Shown in pieces: positions 37,101 through 47,783 of a stretch of 64,000 nt of DNA (positions are counted from its first letter, which is position 1; each line of letters begins with the position of its first letter). The stretch comes from Ciona intestinalis (Eukaryota > Chordata > Ascidiacea > Phlebobranchia > Cionidae). The stretch covers positions 1 to 64,000 of the forward strand of contig NW_004190387.2 of NCBI RefSeq assembly GCF_000224145.3. Reading direction: 5' to 3'. Below the pieces are notes generated by a model. The model saw nothing but the letters and a program-made list of their open reading frames with translations, had not been told where the DNA came from and did no database searches. A program made the position numbers and the translations under genes.

Positions 37101-40100
37101 TGGCTGGCCAGAATATTATTATCCGTCGTTCTTTCTGGGCATGATGATTTCAACAACCTCAAAGCATCTGCCCAAGCTTTGTTTATCCCATATGTGAGAC
37201 CACCATCAATGAATGGGGTGATTTCATTTAACTGGGAAAAAAAGTAAAGGATATTTTAAGATATTATTTAAATGACTTATCACTATATATATAATAATAT
37301 ATACTAATAAATTGTTAATCATTACAGTTATTATATATACCTCTAGGGATGCACATTACAGAATAATTAGGTATTCTAGGATATCCTAGAATACTTTAAT
37401 TCGAATCTAGAATTCCGAATCTAGAATTTCGAATCTTTTTATATTTATAGGAAAAAAAAATGTTACCCCCAAAAGTCAGTTTATTGACCCTTTCATAGCA
37501 GCCTTGTTGTGTTGGGTCATGAGTTGTAAAATGATCAAAAATTGTACTATCGGGTAGTTTTTGCGTCATGAAACGTATTGCAGGCTATGAAAAGACGTTG
37601 CGAAACGTTGACGTGTAATGACGTCATTAAACAGAATACCGAATCCCGTAATTAGATTCGAATACAAAAGGATTCGAATCTCACGGATTCGAAATTCTGT
37701 AATGTGCATCCCTATATACCTCCCAATAATCTACACGTATGTTTTCTCAATCACACATGCAGCGTTTTAGTACAAAACTACAAGTTTTATGACGTAACAA
37801 ATGTATATGTTCGGCGAAATCGTATGCAATATTTAATTCTGTGTAAACAGTATGCTCTTGTAAACGAAATGGAAATATTTTAACTGTAAGCGTGTTTTGA
37901 CAACTATTGTTTTGTCGCTGTCTTTTTGTTTAAAATATTTTGGTACTACAAATTCTCCGCTACGTTACAGATTGGGCTGGTATGAAAAGTGTTGGTAGTT
38001 AGAGGGCAGGGGTTTGTGGTTAAGTGTTAGTAGTTACGTTTAATGGTTATCAGAAAACGTAGGGGAAGGATTCTTCACTTGCACTCAAAAGACGAAACGA
38101 ATAGTATTAGCAATCGGCGTATAGGTTACCATACAACCCTATGCTTACTTGCTGTCTTGGGTTGTTTGGGGAATACCCTGTTATGGACATATCATATCTT
38201 GACCTTAGAAAGGGGAGTTCAATATTTCCTTGGCCAGTTTTATCGTAAAGTGGATCGCCTTTCGGTATTTTGATGTTAAAATACTCTGGCGGGCAACCAG
38301 GCCGCTGGGCGTCCAATATTTCTTCCACTACTTGTTGGCCTATATTGAAATGCGGTGATTTATTTAGCGTTTATTTCGTTACGAAAAAACGGAGCATATA
38401 GTAGGGTGGGGTAAAATAGGCTCTTTTAGAGTCGCCGGGCTATAGTTGAAACATTCATTGTTTACTATAAAACGGGAAAAGAGAATAACAGCGTGTCCCA
38501 GCTTACCCCACAATACTGTAACATGTTTTTTGGATAAGAAAACACAAACATTTTAAGTTTGTACGGACATTATTAATACGCATTTAATTAAAAATGAAAT
38601 TTTAAAAAAATTATCACATTGTAGGATGGGGTAAAGTAGGACAAGAGGCATGTTGAAAAAATTTTCACATATAGTAGGATGGGGGAAGATGGGACACTTT
38701 TGACGCATTATATCGTAATATTCCGATCATGTTTTAAACAATTAACAACAGTCAATGGGAGTCTTCAGCATATAGTTTTATAATTATTTGAAAGTTCCTT
38801 GTTTACTACCACATTGGACGAGAAAATAGAGGTAAAATGTGTCCCAACTTCCCCCATCCTACTATATATATCTTACTAACCGAAAAACACAAGCAAAGCA
38901 GTTCGTTTTGTTGAAGATCCTTGTCCAGTCAAACCGGCCATCGTGTTTTCGCTGATCGTTCTTGGGTTCGGACGCTCGCCGCCAGACGGCGCATATGTGC
39001 CATCAGCGTAATGGGACGGTAAGCGCCTCGTTAACGGCCCATCTAGGGGGAAATTAAAGTTGATTTTGATCTACTTTGAAAGTATATCGTGTTCCGAAGT
39101 ATATGTCAATAAACTGTTCTAGATGTTGACCAAACAGCTTGCATATAGGTCCAGTAGACGTCGAGGGGTAACGACAGTCGTTATAACACGGGTGTTTCAC
39201 ACACATCGTGTCTTAGGAGTTTGTTTGTTTTTATTCATGGCTGATAATTTGAAAACCGATTAGTATTTGAAAACCCACTCTACACTCTATATATTAGAAA
39301 ACGATTATGTCGCCCAGTACACATACAGAGACGCAACAATGGTAGCAGGATCAAGCCTCGAAGCCAGTCTCCCTGGATTACAGTGCGAGCGCTTAAAAAA
39401 AAAGTCTTTGCCTTGACCAAAATACCCGAATGTGAAACATCTATAAACGCCAAAACAAACACGAAAAACTAAAATGTATATTCAAATTAACTTACAAAGA
39501 ACCTATAAATATGAATCGTATATTCACAGACGAAAGACGTGCCAGTTTGTATAACAATTAAAACTTTCCCACTCTAAGAAATGTATTTATATATTACCTG
39601 TAATAAAGCGCGTAACTTATGACTACTACCCAACAAACACATCAACACAATACCTTGCTGTATTTATGTTCTCCTATTCAGTTACATTTGCTACTGTTCT
39701 TAGACGGAACTTGTGGGCAAGCTATTTAAATTAGGCCGTGAGAGTTCAAGCCAAAAAACAAAACAACTCGTGACAACAAACAAAGGGTAATATCCCCCAA
39801 ACATTTGTGGAAAATTTTAGGAACCTTTACGAAAGCAATTGTGGAAAAGTTTAGCAAGATTTTGACGAATTTTTCGAAACTACTCATGCTTATCAACGAG
39901 GCCAGTTCCCGTTACCTATATGCTAAAAAACAAGAAAATCTCACATGCGGTTTTGGGTCTCAAAGGTTCGAAAATGTAGGACACGCAGAAACGTGTATTT
40001 ATTTTAATAAGTTTGGGAGTAAATAACTAAAAATTTCTATGTTTTAGTTATTAGGTAGGGATTACAGTCTTGATAAAAGACACCCACAAAATTACATATA

Positions 40101-41228
40101 CGCGGTAACTCGTAAGCGGGCATGAGGTGTGTGAAAGAGAACACGCATGTTATAACGACTGTCGTTTTGTGTGAAACAGTAAAACTTCGGATTTTAAAAA
40201 TAATTGCGGAGCAAAAAGTCGAAAAACTTTAAGGGTGCGGCAAGTAAAACCAGCATAAAGCCTACTATAGGCGCACCGGTGTAATTTAAAGCTGGTATAC
40301 AAGTTATGGGTGTAAATCTATATGTACTTACCAACTGTACCCCATTCTGGATGAGCCCTGTTGTTGTACCAACCATCATACGGGGGGTATTCCTTCTCAA
40401 CTTCTTGTCCTAAAACAAGAGAATCATAGTTACTGTTATTATAGAGAGTTCTGGGCTAAGATGGGATACTGTTATCACCTAAGTTCCGTGTTTTCTAATC
40501 GTGTTTTGATCCGTTAACAACGCTCTTTTAGAGCCGGGGGGGGTCCGCTATATATTTATGTCAATTATTATTGTTTACTAAACAGGGTTTTTAAAAAAAG
40601 AATGAAGACATATCCCATCTTACCCCACTCTACTGTTTTTAGCATCTGCTGCTTATTCGCACATGCGACAGTATTTGATATAACACGTATTGGCCAAATT
40701 CGTACCAATATAGGTACAGCTATTGCAAAACGGTTTAATCCCAGTAAATATGAACCAATCGGTTGATGACCACACCGGCACGTATTTAGCCTAAGGATAA
40801 TAGCCGCAATGTTGACGGCGCCGAGATTTGAACCCGGTACCTAAGGTTTACAGCCATGTGGCAGGTGCACTAACCACTATATGCCACAATTGGATCAGTA
40901 AACTCATTAATTTTACAGTAACCGGTAGGATCAGACAACTTTTTCTTTGTTTCCAGTCTCGCTTCTCGTTTCTTTAGAAGCAACCAAAGAAAGTTTACGT
41001 AATTAAACAATCTCAACGTCACGACTACAAAAGAGCGTTGTTTATTGTTCAAAACACAAACGGGAAATACGGGATTAGGTGCTAACGCTATCCCATCTTA
41101 CCCCACAGTACTATATTAACACCACAAACTGAATCACACAACGAAACATCAACTTAGGTATTCTTACCGTGAATAACACATAGCATAGCAAGCAATGAAA
41201 CAGCAACGTAAAGCCATCTTGTGACCAT
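19188..41228 (-). CDS. DUOX: Dual oxidase (NADPH oxidase DUOX), complete
   Basis: Thirty-one phase-consistent exons give 1578 residues: 41168-41228, 40332-40409, 38881-39042, 38149-38339, 36958-37231, 36460-36626, 35813-35909, 35379-35490, 34769-34892, 34155-34310, 33525-33638, 32555-32733, 31971-32095, 31232-31378, 30569-30729, 29911-30075, 29344-29535, 28780-28999, 28469-28562, 28130-28305, 26090-26174, 25370-25569, 24792-25022, 24271-24454, 23946-24069, 23206-23385, 21318-21488, 20623-20781, 20147-20302, 19733-19861, 19188-19310. DUOX moves electrons from cytosolic NADPH across the membrane to oxygen, releasing H2O2 outside. Order: signal peptide; peroxidase-like domain (PYDGWYNN to DRFWYEN); first membrane span near 647-672; EF-hands at 887-898 and 923-934, both canonical; ferric-reductase spans with paired His ([23 protein letters not shown]); FAD motif [16 protein letters not shown] motif [10 protein letters not shown]-terminal HHFENF. 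No DUOXA-like partner was seen beside it. Confidence 0.96.
21595..21660 (+). mobile_element. SINE head fragment
   Basis: Carries gtggttagcgcgcccgcctg and taacccagaggtaatgggttcaag, a tRNA-like A/B-box pair, then breaks off. Confidence 0.6.
21800..22470. other. 671-N assembly gap in a DUOX intron
   Basis: Lies between DUOX exons 23206-23385 and 21318-21488. Those exons join in phase (GQW to VRIACLA), so no coding sequence need be lost. Long open frames across it are artefacts of N. Confidence 0.95.
26178..27821. other. Long AT-rich DUOX intron segment
   Basis: Part of the intron between exons 28130-28305 and 26090-26174. No exon seen. There is a loose repeat near 27340-27800 (variants of aaacctgcttctataaaatctatagcaata, here described by its first and last words aaacctgct and agcaata). 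Confidence 0.45.
27822..28017. mobile_element. MITE-like copy in DUOX intron
   Basis: Starts tagtggggtagggaggaaat and ends ccccactctactata; same interior words as the copy at 6276. Confidence 0.65.
29128..29323. mobile_element. MITE-like copy 20 bp from a DUOX splice site
   Basis: Full-length. Its right end (caccctaccacata) stops about 20 bp before the donor side of exon 29344-29535. Confidence 0.65.
30095..30485. mobile_element. SINE fragments in DUOX intron
   Basis: Minus-strand head words (tttgaaccgcaaccctttggg) at about 30120-30200, then a separate body from about 30290 (gtggtcactaatgagttgtc, cacaacacctgtgtaacaat). Confidence 0.5.
30780..31080. repeat. Degenerate AATG/AATA microsatellite tract
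   Basis: Roughly 300 bp of gaatgaatgaatgg, aataaataaatgg and related 4-bp steps with many interruptions, in the DUOX intron between 31232-31378 and 30569-30729. Confidence 0.8.
32100..32345 (-). mobile_element. tRNA-derived SINE in DUOX intron
   Basis: Plus-strand body words (taacttgtttatccttgtg, catacaccttatacttgc) lead to a reversed tRNA-like head ending at about 32340 (ccttgaacctgcaaccccaa). Confidence 0.6.
33290..33470. mobile_element. Partial MITE-like copy
   Basis: Left end ggtgggaaagatgggatacc is present; the right TIR is truncated after gtgctaaagatg. Confidence 0.5.
34635..34665 (-). repeat. Broken partial copy of a DUOX exon end
   Basis: About 28 bp (aatatc, then gagtgaattccagta) copies the 3' end and donor of exon 34769-34892, found at 34758-34788. 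In this copy the donor GT has become AT, so it is not usable. Confidence 0.6.
37336..37722. mobile_element. hAT-like MITE with 8-bp target duplication
   Basis: The 371-bp element 37344-37714 begins tagggatgcacattacagaa and ends with its complement (ttctgtaatgtgcatcccta). TATACCTC occurs directly on both sides (37336-37343 and 37715-37722), the 8-bp duplication expected of hAT elements. Inside are repeated ttcgaatc motifs in both directions. No transposase. It lies in the DUOX intron between 38149-38339 and 36958-37231. Confidence 0.9.
38397..38520. mobile_element. Shortened MITE-like copy, second subtype
   Basis: Subtype with tagtagggtggggtaaaat ends and cttaccccac closure, differing from the gggggaagat subtype. 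Internally deleted. Confidence 0.55.
38669..38868. mobile_element. MITE-like copy 13 bp from a DUOX exon
   Basis: Full-length, ending cccccatcctactata just left of the donor of exon 38881-39042. Confidence 0.65.
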
Positions 41229-43048
41229 TTCGACAGAGTTGCCAAAAGTAACAAAACAGCACCTTTATTTATAAAGAGATCCTACAATATGTTCCAGTAT
41301 ATATGTGTTCTGTACAAAATAGAATGTTACTCTTACGGTATTCAAATATTTCTTTTTTATTGAAATAGAGAGATTGCGTATATGGTAAACAAAATATTTT
41401 TATTTTAACAAAAAATTAATCTAAGCTCGATTAGAAATTAAAAAATTGAAAAATGCAAATATTGATATATTTATAGTTTGGGGTAAGATGGGACACTTGT
41501 AGCACATAATATTAAACTATTCTAATCGTATTTTAATCAATTAATGAGGGTCCATGGAAGTTGTGAGGATACAATTTTATAATTATTTGAATTTACTTTG
41601 TTTACTAACAAATTTGACGAGAAAATAGAATCATAAAGGTGTCCCATCTTCCCCCATTCTATTATACGTGGATGTCCACATATATACGTTATGTACCCTA
41701 TGAATACTGTTAAAAAATAAAATATAGTAGGACAGGGGAAGATGGGACACCTATTCATTCTATTTTCTCGTCCTATTTGGTGGTAAACAAAGAACATTCA
41801 ATGAATTATAAAACTGTATCCTCACGACTTCCACAGACCGTTGTTAATTGTTTAAAACACGATCAGGCTATTTGGATATTATGTATTAAAGGTGTCCCAT
41901 CTTACCCCACCTTACTGTATACCGTAATTTTTAATCTTGTTTTTAACAGTTAGGAACGCTGTTTTACACCCGTGGGACTACGGGTATATGTTTTGTGATA
42001 GAACTGTAAAGAATCTTTGCTTACTATTAAACAGAACGAGAAAAATAAAACGCGTTCTATATCTGGCCCAGACCTTCTATAATACGGTTAATGTAATACA
42101 CAACACAAATAATGTTTCGATTTCAGCCTAAATTATAGCTTGATAAAGTTAAACAGAACAACCATAACTTGAACCATCGACGTAAATAACTTTCTTTGAA
42201 AACTTGGTAGCAAATAATAGACCGATTGGGCGTCTGCGTGTTGACAATACAAATGCACTCGTTTTTCCCTTTAACATACACTTATACTTGTAAACTTCTT
42301 GTAAACAACTTGTTTTTCTAAATATCCATCAAAATATTTTTTTGTGAATATTTGAAAATATAAATTTGTATATAGTATTAGGGGGAATAACTTGACATTT
42401 TTCATTTTCTTTCCTCGTCCTATTTAGTAATAAACAAAGAATATTTACACAAGTATATATGCAACTAGGCGACTCTAATGCGGCATTGTTAATTGTTCAA
42501 AACAGGATCAGGAAACCGCACAGTATATTCATTCATGTACATGGCGTAATAAGAACACGACGTTAGATTGCTACACCGGCGAATAGCTCGGCACATCTAG
42601 ACAGTACAAATATATTATAATAGGGTGGAAGAAGATGGGACACCTTTTCAATCTATTTCCCCGTACAATTTGATAGTAAACAAAGAACATTTAAAGGATT
42701 TTAAAACCGTATCCTCACGACTCCCATAGACTGTTGTTAATTCTATAAAACACGATCAGGATATTTGAATATTATGTGCAAAAAGGTGTCCAATTATCTC
42801 CCACCCTACTACAAACTTAAGGTTATTAGTGCTATATTTACGCAAGATGAACCACCTATAACACACCTGCTGTTGTCTGATTTTCTTAACTGCATAAATT
42901 TAAATTCTAACACTAAATTAAACCCAAACAACAGCGTTTCCCATCATACACTGTACATTAACACTCAATCAAACACATAATCATTGACTTTTGCCAATTG
43001 CAAAGAGAAAGTTCATTTTAACAGGTGCGCAGTATTCTAATTGATTAC
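40430..43048. repeat. ~2.6-kb duplicated block, copy 1 (with DUOX exon 1)
   Basis: Matches 43099-45689 nearly throughout with scattered substitutions and small indels. Copy 1 runs straight into the 50-N gap and copy 2 starts straight after it. It contains DUOX exon 1, a tRNA-like SINE head at about 40806-40897 and several MITE-like elements (40437-40635, 41471-41667, 41723-41921, 42616-42813). Confidence 0.93.
41226..41273 (-). promoter_or_regulatory. TATA-like box upstream of DUOX start
   Basis: Minus-strand TATAAATA at 41266-41273 lies 37 nt upstream of the DUOX ATG (41228). Transcription starting 25-30 bp downstream would leave a short 5' leader. The box is also kept in the second block (43909-43916). 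Confidence 0.4.
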
Positions 43049-43098
43049 NNNNNNNNNNNNNNNNNNNNNNNNNNNNNNNNNNNNNNNNNNNNNNNNNN
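43049..43098. other. 50-N assembly gap between the duplicated blocks
   Basis: Exactly 50 N, with copy 1 on the left and copy 2 on the right. Confidence 0.95.
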
Positions 43099-45689
43099 TT
43101 ACTGTTATTATAGAGAGTTCTGGGCTAAGATGGGATACTGTTATCATCTAAATTCCGTGTTTTCTAATCGTGTTTTGATCCGTTAACAACACTCTTTTAG
43201 AGCCGGGGGGGTCCGCTATATATTTATGTCAATTATTATTGTTTACTCAACAGGGTTTTTAAAAAAAGAATGAAGACATATCCCATCTTACCCCACTCTA
43301 CTGTTTTTAGCATCTGCTGCTTATTCGCACATGCGACAGAATTTGATATAACACGTATTGGCCAAATTCGTACCAATATAGGTACAGCTATTGCAAAACG
43401 GTTTAATCCCAGTAAATATGAACCAATCGGTTGATGACCACACACGCACGTATTTAGCCTAAGGATAATAGCCGCAATGTTGACGGCGCCGAGATTTGAA
43501 CCCGGTACCTAAGGTTTACAGCCATGTGGCAGGTGCACTAACCACTATATGCCACAATTGGATCAGTAAACTCATTAATTTTACAGTAACCGGTAGGATC
43601 AGACAACTTTTTCTTTGTTTCCAGTCTCGCTTCTCGTTTCTTTAGAAGCAACCAAAGAAAGTTTACGTAATTAAACAATCTCAACGTCACGACTACAAAA
43701 GAGCGTTGTTTATTGTTCAAAACACAAACGCTATCCCATCTTACCCCACAGTACTATATTAACACCACAAACTGAATCACACAACGAAACATCAACTTAG
43801 TTATTCTTACCTTGAATAACACATAGCATAGCAAGCAATGAAACAGCAACGTAAAGCCATCTTGTGACCATTTCGACAGAGTTGCCAAAAGTAACAAAAA
43901 AGCACCTTTATTTATAAAGAGATCCTACAATATGTTCCAGTATATATGTGTTCTGTACAAAATAGAATGTTACTCTTACGGTATTCAAATATTTCTTTTT
44001 TATTGAAATAGAGAGATTGCGTATATGGTAAACATAATATTTTTATTTTAACGGAAAATTAATCTCAGCTCGATTAGAAATTAAAAAATTGAAAAATGCA
44101 AATATTGATATATTTATAGTTTGGGGTAAGATGGGACACTTGTAGCACATAATATCAAACTATTCTAATCGTATTTTATTCAATTAATGAGGGTCCATGG
44201 AAGTTGTGAGGATACAGTTTTATAATTATTTGAATTTACTTTGTTTACTAACAAATTTGACGAGAAAATAGAATCATAAAGGTGTCCCATCTTCCCCCAT
44301 ACTATTATACGTGGATGTCCACATATATACGTTATGTACCCTATGAATACTGTTAAAAAATAAAATATAGTAGGACAGGGGAAGATGGGACACCTATTCA
44401 TTCTATTTTCTCGTCCTATTTGGTAGTAAACAAAGAACATTTAATGATTTATAAAACTGTAACCTCACGACTCCCATAGACCGTTGTTAATTCTTTAAAA
44501 CACGATCAGGATATTTGGATATTATGTATTAAAGGTGTCCCATCTTCCCCCACATTACTATATACCGTAATTTTTAATCTTGTTTTTAACAGTTAGGAAC
44601 GCTGTTTTACACCCGTGGGACTACGGGTATATATTTTGTAATAGATCTGTAAAAAATCTTTGCTTACTATTAAACAGGACGAGAGAAATAAAACACATCC
44701 TATATCTGGCCCAGACCTTCTATAATACGGTTAATGTAATACACAACACAAATAATGTTTCGATTTCAGCCTAAATTATAGCCTGAAGTTAAACAGAACA
44801 ACCATAACTTGAACCATCGACGTAAATAACTTTCTTTGAAAACTTGGTAGCAAATAATAGAGCGATTGCGTGGCTGCGTGTTGACAATACAAATGCACTC
44901 GTTTTTCCCTTTAACATACACTTATACTTGTAAACTTCTTGTAAACAACTTGTTTTTCTAAATATCCATCAAAATATTTTTTTGTGAATATTTGAAAATA
45001 TAAATTTGTATATAGTATTATGGGGAAAAACGGGACATTTTTCATTTTCTTTCCTCGTCCTATTTAGTAATAAACAAAGAATGTTTACACAAGTATATAT
45101 GCAACTAGGCGACTCTAATGCGGCATTGTTAATTGTTCAAAACAGGATCAGGAAACCGCACAGTATATTCATTCATGTATATGGCGTAATAAGAACACGA
45201 CGTTAGATTGCTACACCGGCGAATAGCTCGGCACATCTAGACAGTACAAATATATTATAATAGGGTGGGAGAAGATGGGACACCTTTTCAACCTATTTCC
45301 CCGTACAATTTGATAGTAAACAAAAAACATTCAAAGAATTATTAAACCGTATCCTCACGACTCCCATAGATTGTTGTTAATTCTATAAAACACGATCAGG
45401 ATATTTGAATATTATGTGCAAAAAGGTGTCCAATTATCTCCCACCCTACTACAAACTTAAGGTTATTAGTGCTATATTTACGCAAGATGAACCACCTATA
45501 ACACACCTGCTGTTGTCTGATTTTCTTAACTGCATAAATTTAAATTCTAACACTAAATTAAACCCAAACAACAGCGTTTCCCATCATACACTGTACATTA
45601 ACACTCAATCAAACACATAATCATTGACTTTTGCCAATTGCAAGAAGAAAGTTTCATATTAACAGGTGCGCAGTATTCTAATTAATTAC
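43099..45689. repeat. ~2.6-kb duplicated block, copy 2
   Basis: Partner of 40430-43048. MITE-like elements recur at about 43110-43304, 44112-44307, 44365-44565 and 45255-45453, each a counterpart of one in copy 1. Confidence 0.93.
43811..43871 (-). pseudogene. Second copy of DUOX exon 1 (signal peptide)
   Basis: 61 nt, same length and gtaag donor as 41168-41228. The encoded start [19 protein letters not shown] is unchanged and codon 20 is Gln here and His in copy 1. With its own TATA-like box it could serve as an alternative first exon, but the surrounding block looks allelic, so it may not exist as a separate locus. Confidence 0.7.
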
Positions 45690-47783
45690 ATGCATTTCTT
45701 GCTTTAGCCTGATTACCCAAATCAATGAAAATCTGAAGCATGTAAATACTTGTCAAGCACCTATACGATTTACAAACCTACCAAACTACTAGGCAGGTAA
45801 GCTGGTGAGGCTTCCGCTTATGTGTTTAGTGGATTATGACCGGCTTAATTCGTTTCCTAGTTGATATATAGCTTCCTCCCGCTATATCTGGTCGCTCGCT
45901 CATATTCAATGCAGCGTTTAATGCTTATATTTACATACCGTAAAATTGGATTTCATATAGTAGGGTCGGGAAGATGGGACACCTTTTTTTCCATGTCCCA
46001 TTTAGTAGCAAACAATGAACATGCAAATAATTCTAAAACCGTATCCTCACGGCTTCTATAGACCGTTTGTAATTGTTTAAAACACGATCAGGATGTTTGG
46101 ATATTATATGCTAAAGGTGTCCCATCTTCTCCACCCTTCTATATAATACCCCATATACCGTAAAACTGACTGCAATATGTATAACGGTCTGTCGTGCAAA
46201 AATAGCAATAACACGGGCGATATTTTGATTACTGCGAAATAAGTAATGCCTAATATTGCGTTTAAACACTTTACAGTTTAAGATCTTTACTTATGTCGCA
46301 AAAAATGAAATTAAAATTTACAGAAGGCAAAAAGCTAACACTTTTTATATTGCCAACCATGGCCTACTCAAATGTATTAAGTAGGCCATGTGCCAACTGG
46401 TTCGGAGATTCCAGTTTTAAAACAAAGCTTCCTGCTTCTCTGCCTGCACTGAAACCAAAACTGGAATGCAGCTTAATAGAATTCATTGTCTGTACTGTTA
46501 AGTCTACATCCTGCGCGTAGTTTTGGTGAAACGCCGGACGTTTTAAAGGTGCAGCTGCTTTGAAATCTTTGTTGGTGAAAATTCCCTACTTTTAGCTCAA
46601 TCTGCCTTAAAACACAATCAAGCGTGCACGCGGCGTAATCAGTATTCTCTTGCGTCCGCGCTTTAGCAGCGTAAAGGGCGAAGTTTTAGTTGCTGGCGTT
46701 TTTTTGTGGCTGGCTTGTAGTAAATACCTAACGTTGCGAAGACGATTTAAAGCTCGACAGAGCGTGGAGGGCTAATCGGTCTCGGCATTAGTTTTCGTAC
46801 AGTGAATGAAAAAGCGCGACGAAACACCTTTTATACAAACCGTACCCATTGTGCAAACGTCGTAATCTAAGTTCCCCTTACTCGTAAAACCTTATTTTTA
46901 AATTCAATTCTTGCTAGTCTGAAAGTTCAAGTTTAATACACACGTCGATTCAGTTTCGTTTTAGACTTTGTGCATACTATCTTAGCATCAGTTGTTCCCA
47001 TTATTTATATAGCGTCTAAAATCAGCAAATGCCTTCGTGGGAAAACCCGTTGCACCATTTTATATTTCAAACGACTGCCAATACCAGTGTGACGTAACAC
47101 AAGGAACTGTTGAGTGTAACTTGTCAAGTTAAACCACATTTTAGAACGCATAGAGATTGCAGGATATAAACAAAGTTACAATTAACTGGGCGGTTTCATT
47201 TCACTCACTTTATCTACGCTGTTTCTTGAAATTATTTTATTTTTAGTTACTTACAACTGACGCTGAAGTTACAACACCGTAATAATAACAGTTTCCAGTT
47301 ACAGTTTAAGTATGAACTAAATGAACCATAAACTACACTTTTCCAATTGACTTAATTTTTCAGCAATGCCGCTTTTTAAAGTCTTATTTTTACATCACTT
47401 CAGAAACAAAGCGTGACGTTCCGATTCGCGAGAAAAAACACCCAGATACGAATTTCGTCGCTGATTTTACTAAGGCATAACAATACGAGGCTCGTCGTTG
47501 TATTTTGCTTTGAAACTTACACAAGACAACGAGAAAGGTCATTGTGTATGTGAGTGGCAGTGTTGTGTATAATGGCCACGTAAAAACAATTCATTTTGAG
47601 AAGGCATATGATATGAGGAAGACAACAACGGTAGTTCGTTAACAAATGACAATGTTATATTTAAAACAATGCATGAAAGTGTGTTTGCAGATGTTTCGAC
47701 GCTGTTTCTGTTTAAGGCACGTCGGCTAAAAGGTTCGCCCCACCTAAATACAAATTTGTTAAAACCAAACTTTGGTTGTTTCA
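45690..47783. other. Intergenic region between DUOX and the SCO-spondin-like gene
   Basis: Holds one MITE-like copy (45956-46145) and the short hairpin at 46351-46397. From about 46500 to 47500 the base composition is less AT-rich with more CpG than the flanks. No coding exon was recognised on either strand. Confidence 0.5.
45956..46145. mobile_element. MITE-like copy
   Basis: tagggtcgggaagatgggac left end, ccatcttctccacccttcta right end. Confidence 0.6.

Noticed and set aside
40806..40897. A functional tRNA gene (A-box and B-box words on the minus strand; copy near 43475-43565)
   Set aside because: It is the head of a SINE: no acceptor-stem pairing could be made out and the same head recurs with SINE bodies elsewhere.
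46293..46520. 75-codon plus-strand frame as a gene
   Set aside because: No recognisable domain, no splice or regulatory context, and it spans the small hairpin.
41229..47783. A DUOXA maturation-factor gene beside DUOX, as in vertebrates
   Set aside because: No membrane-spanning exons of that type found on either strand; it may lie elsewhere.
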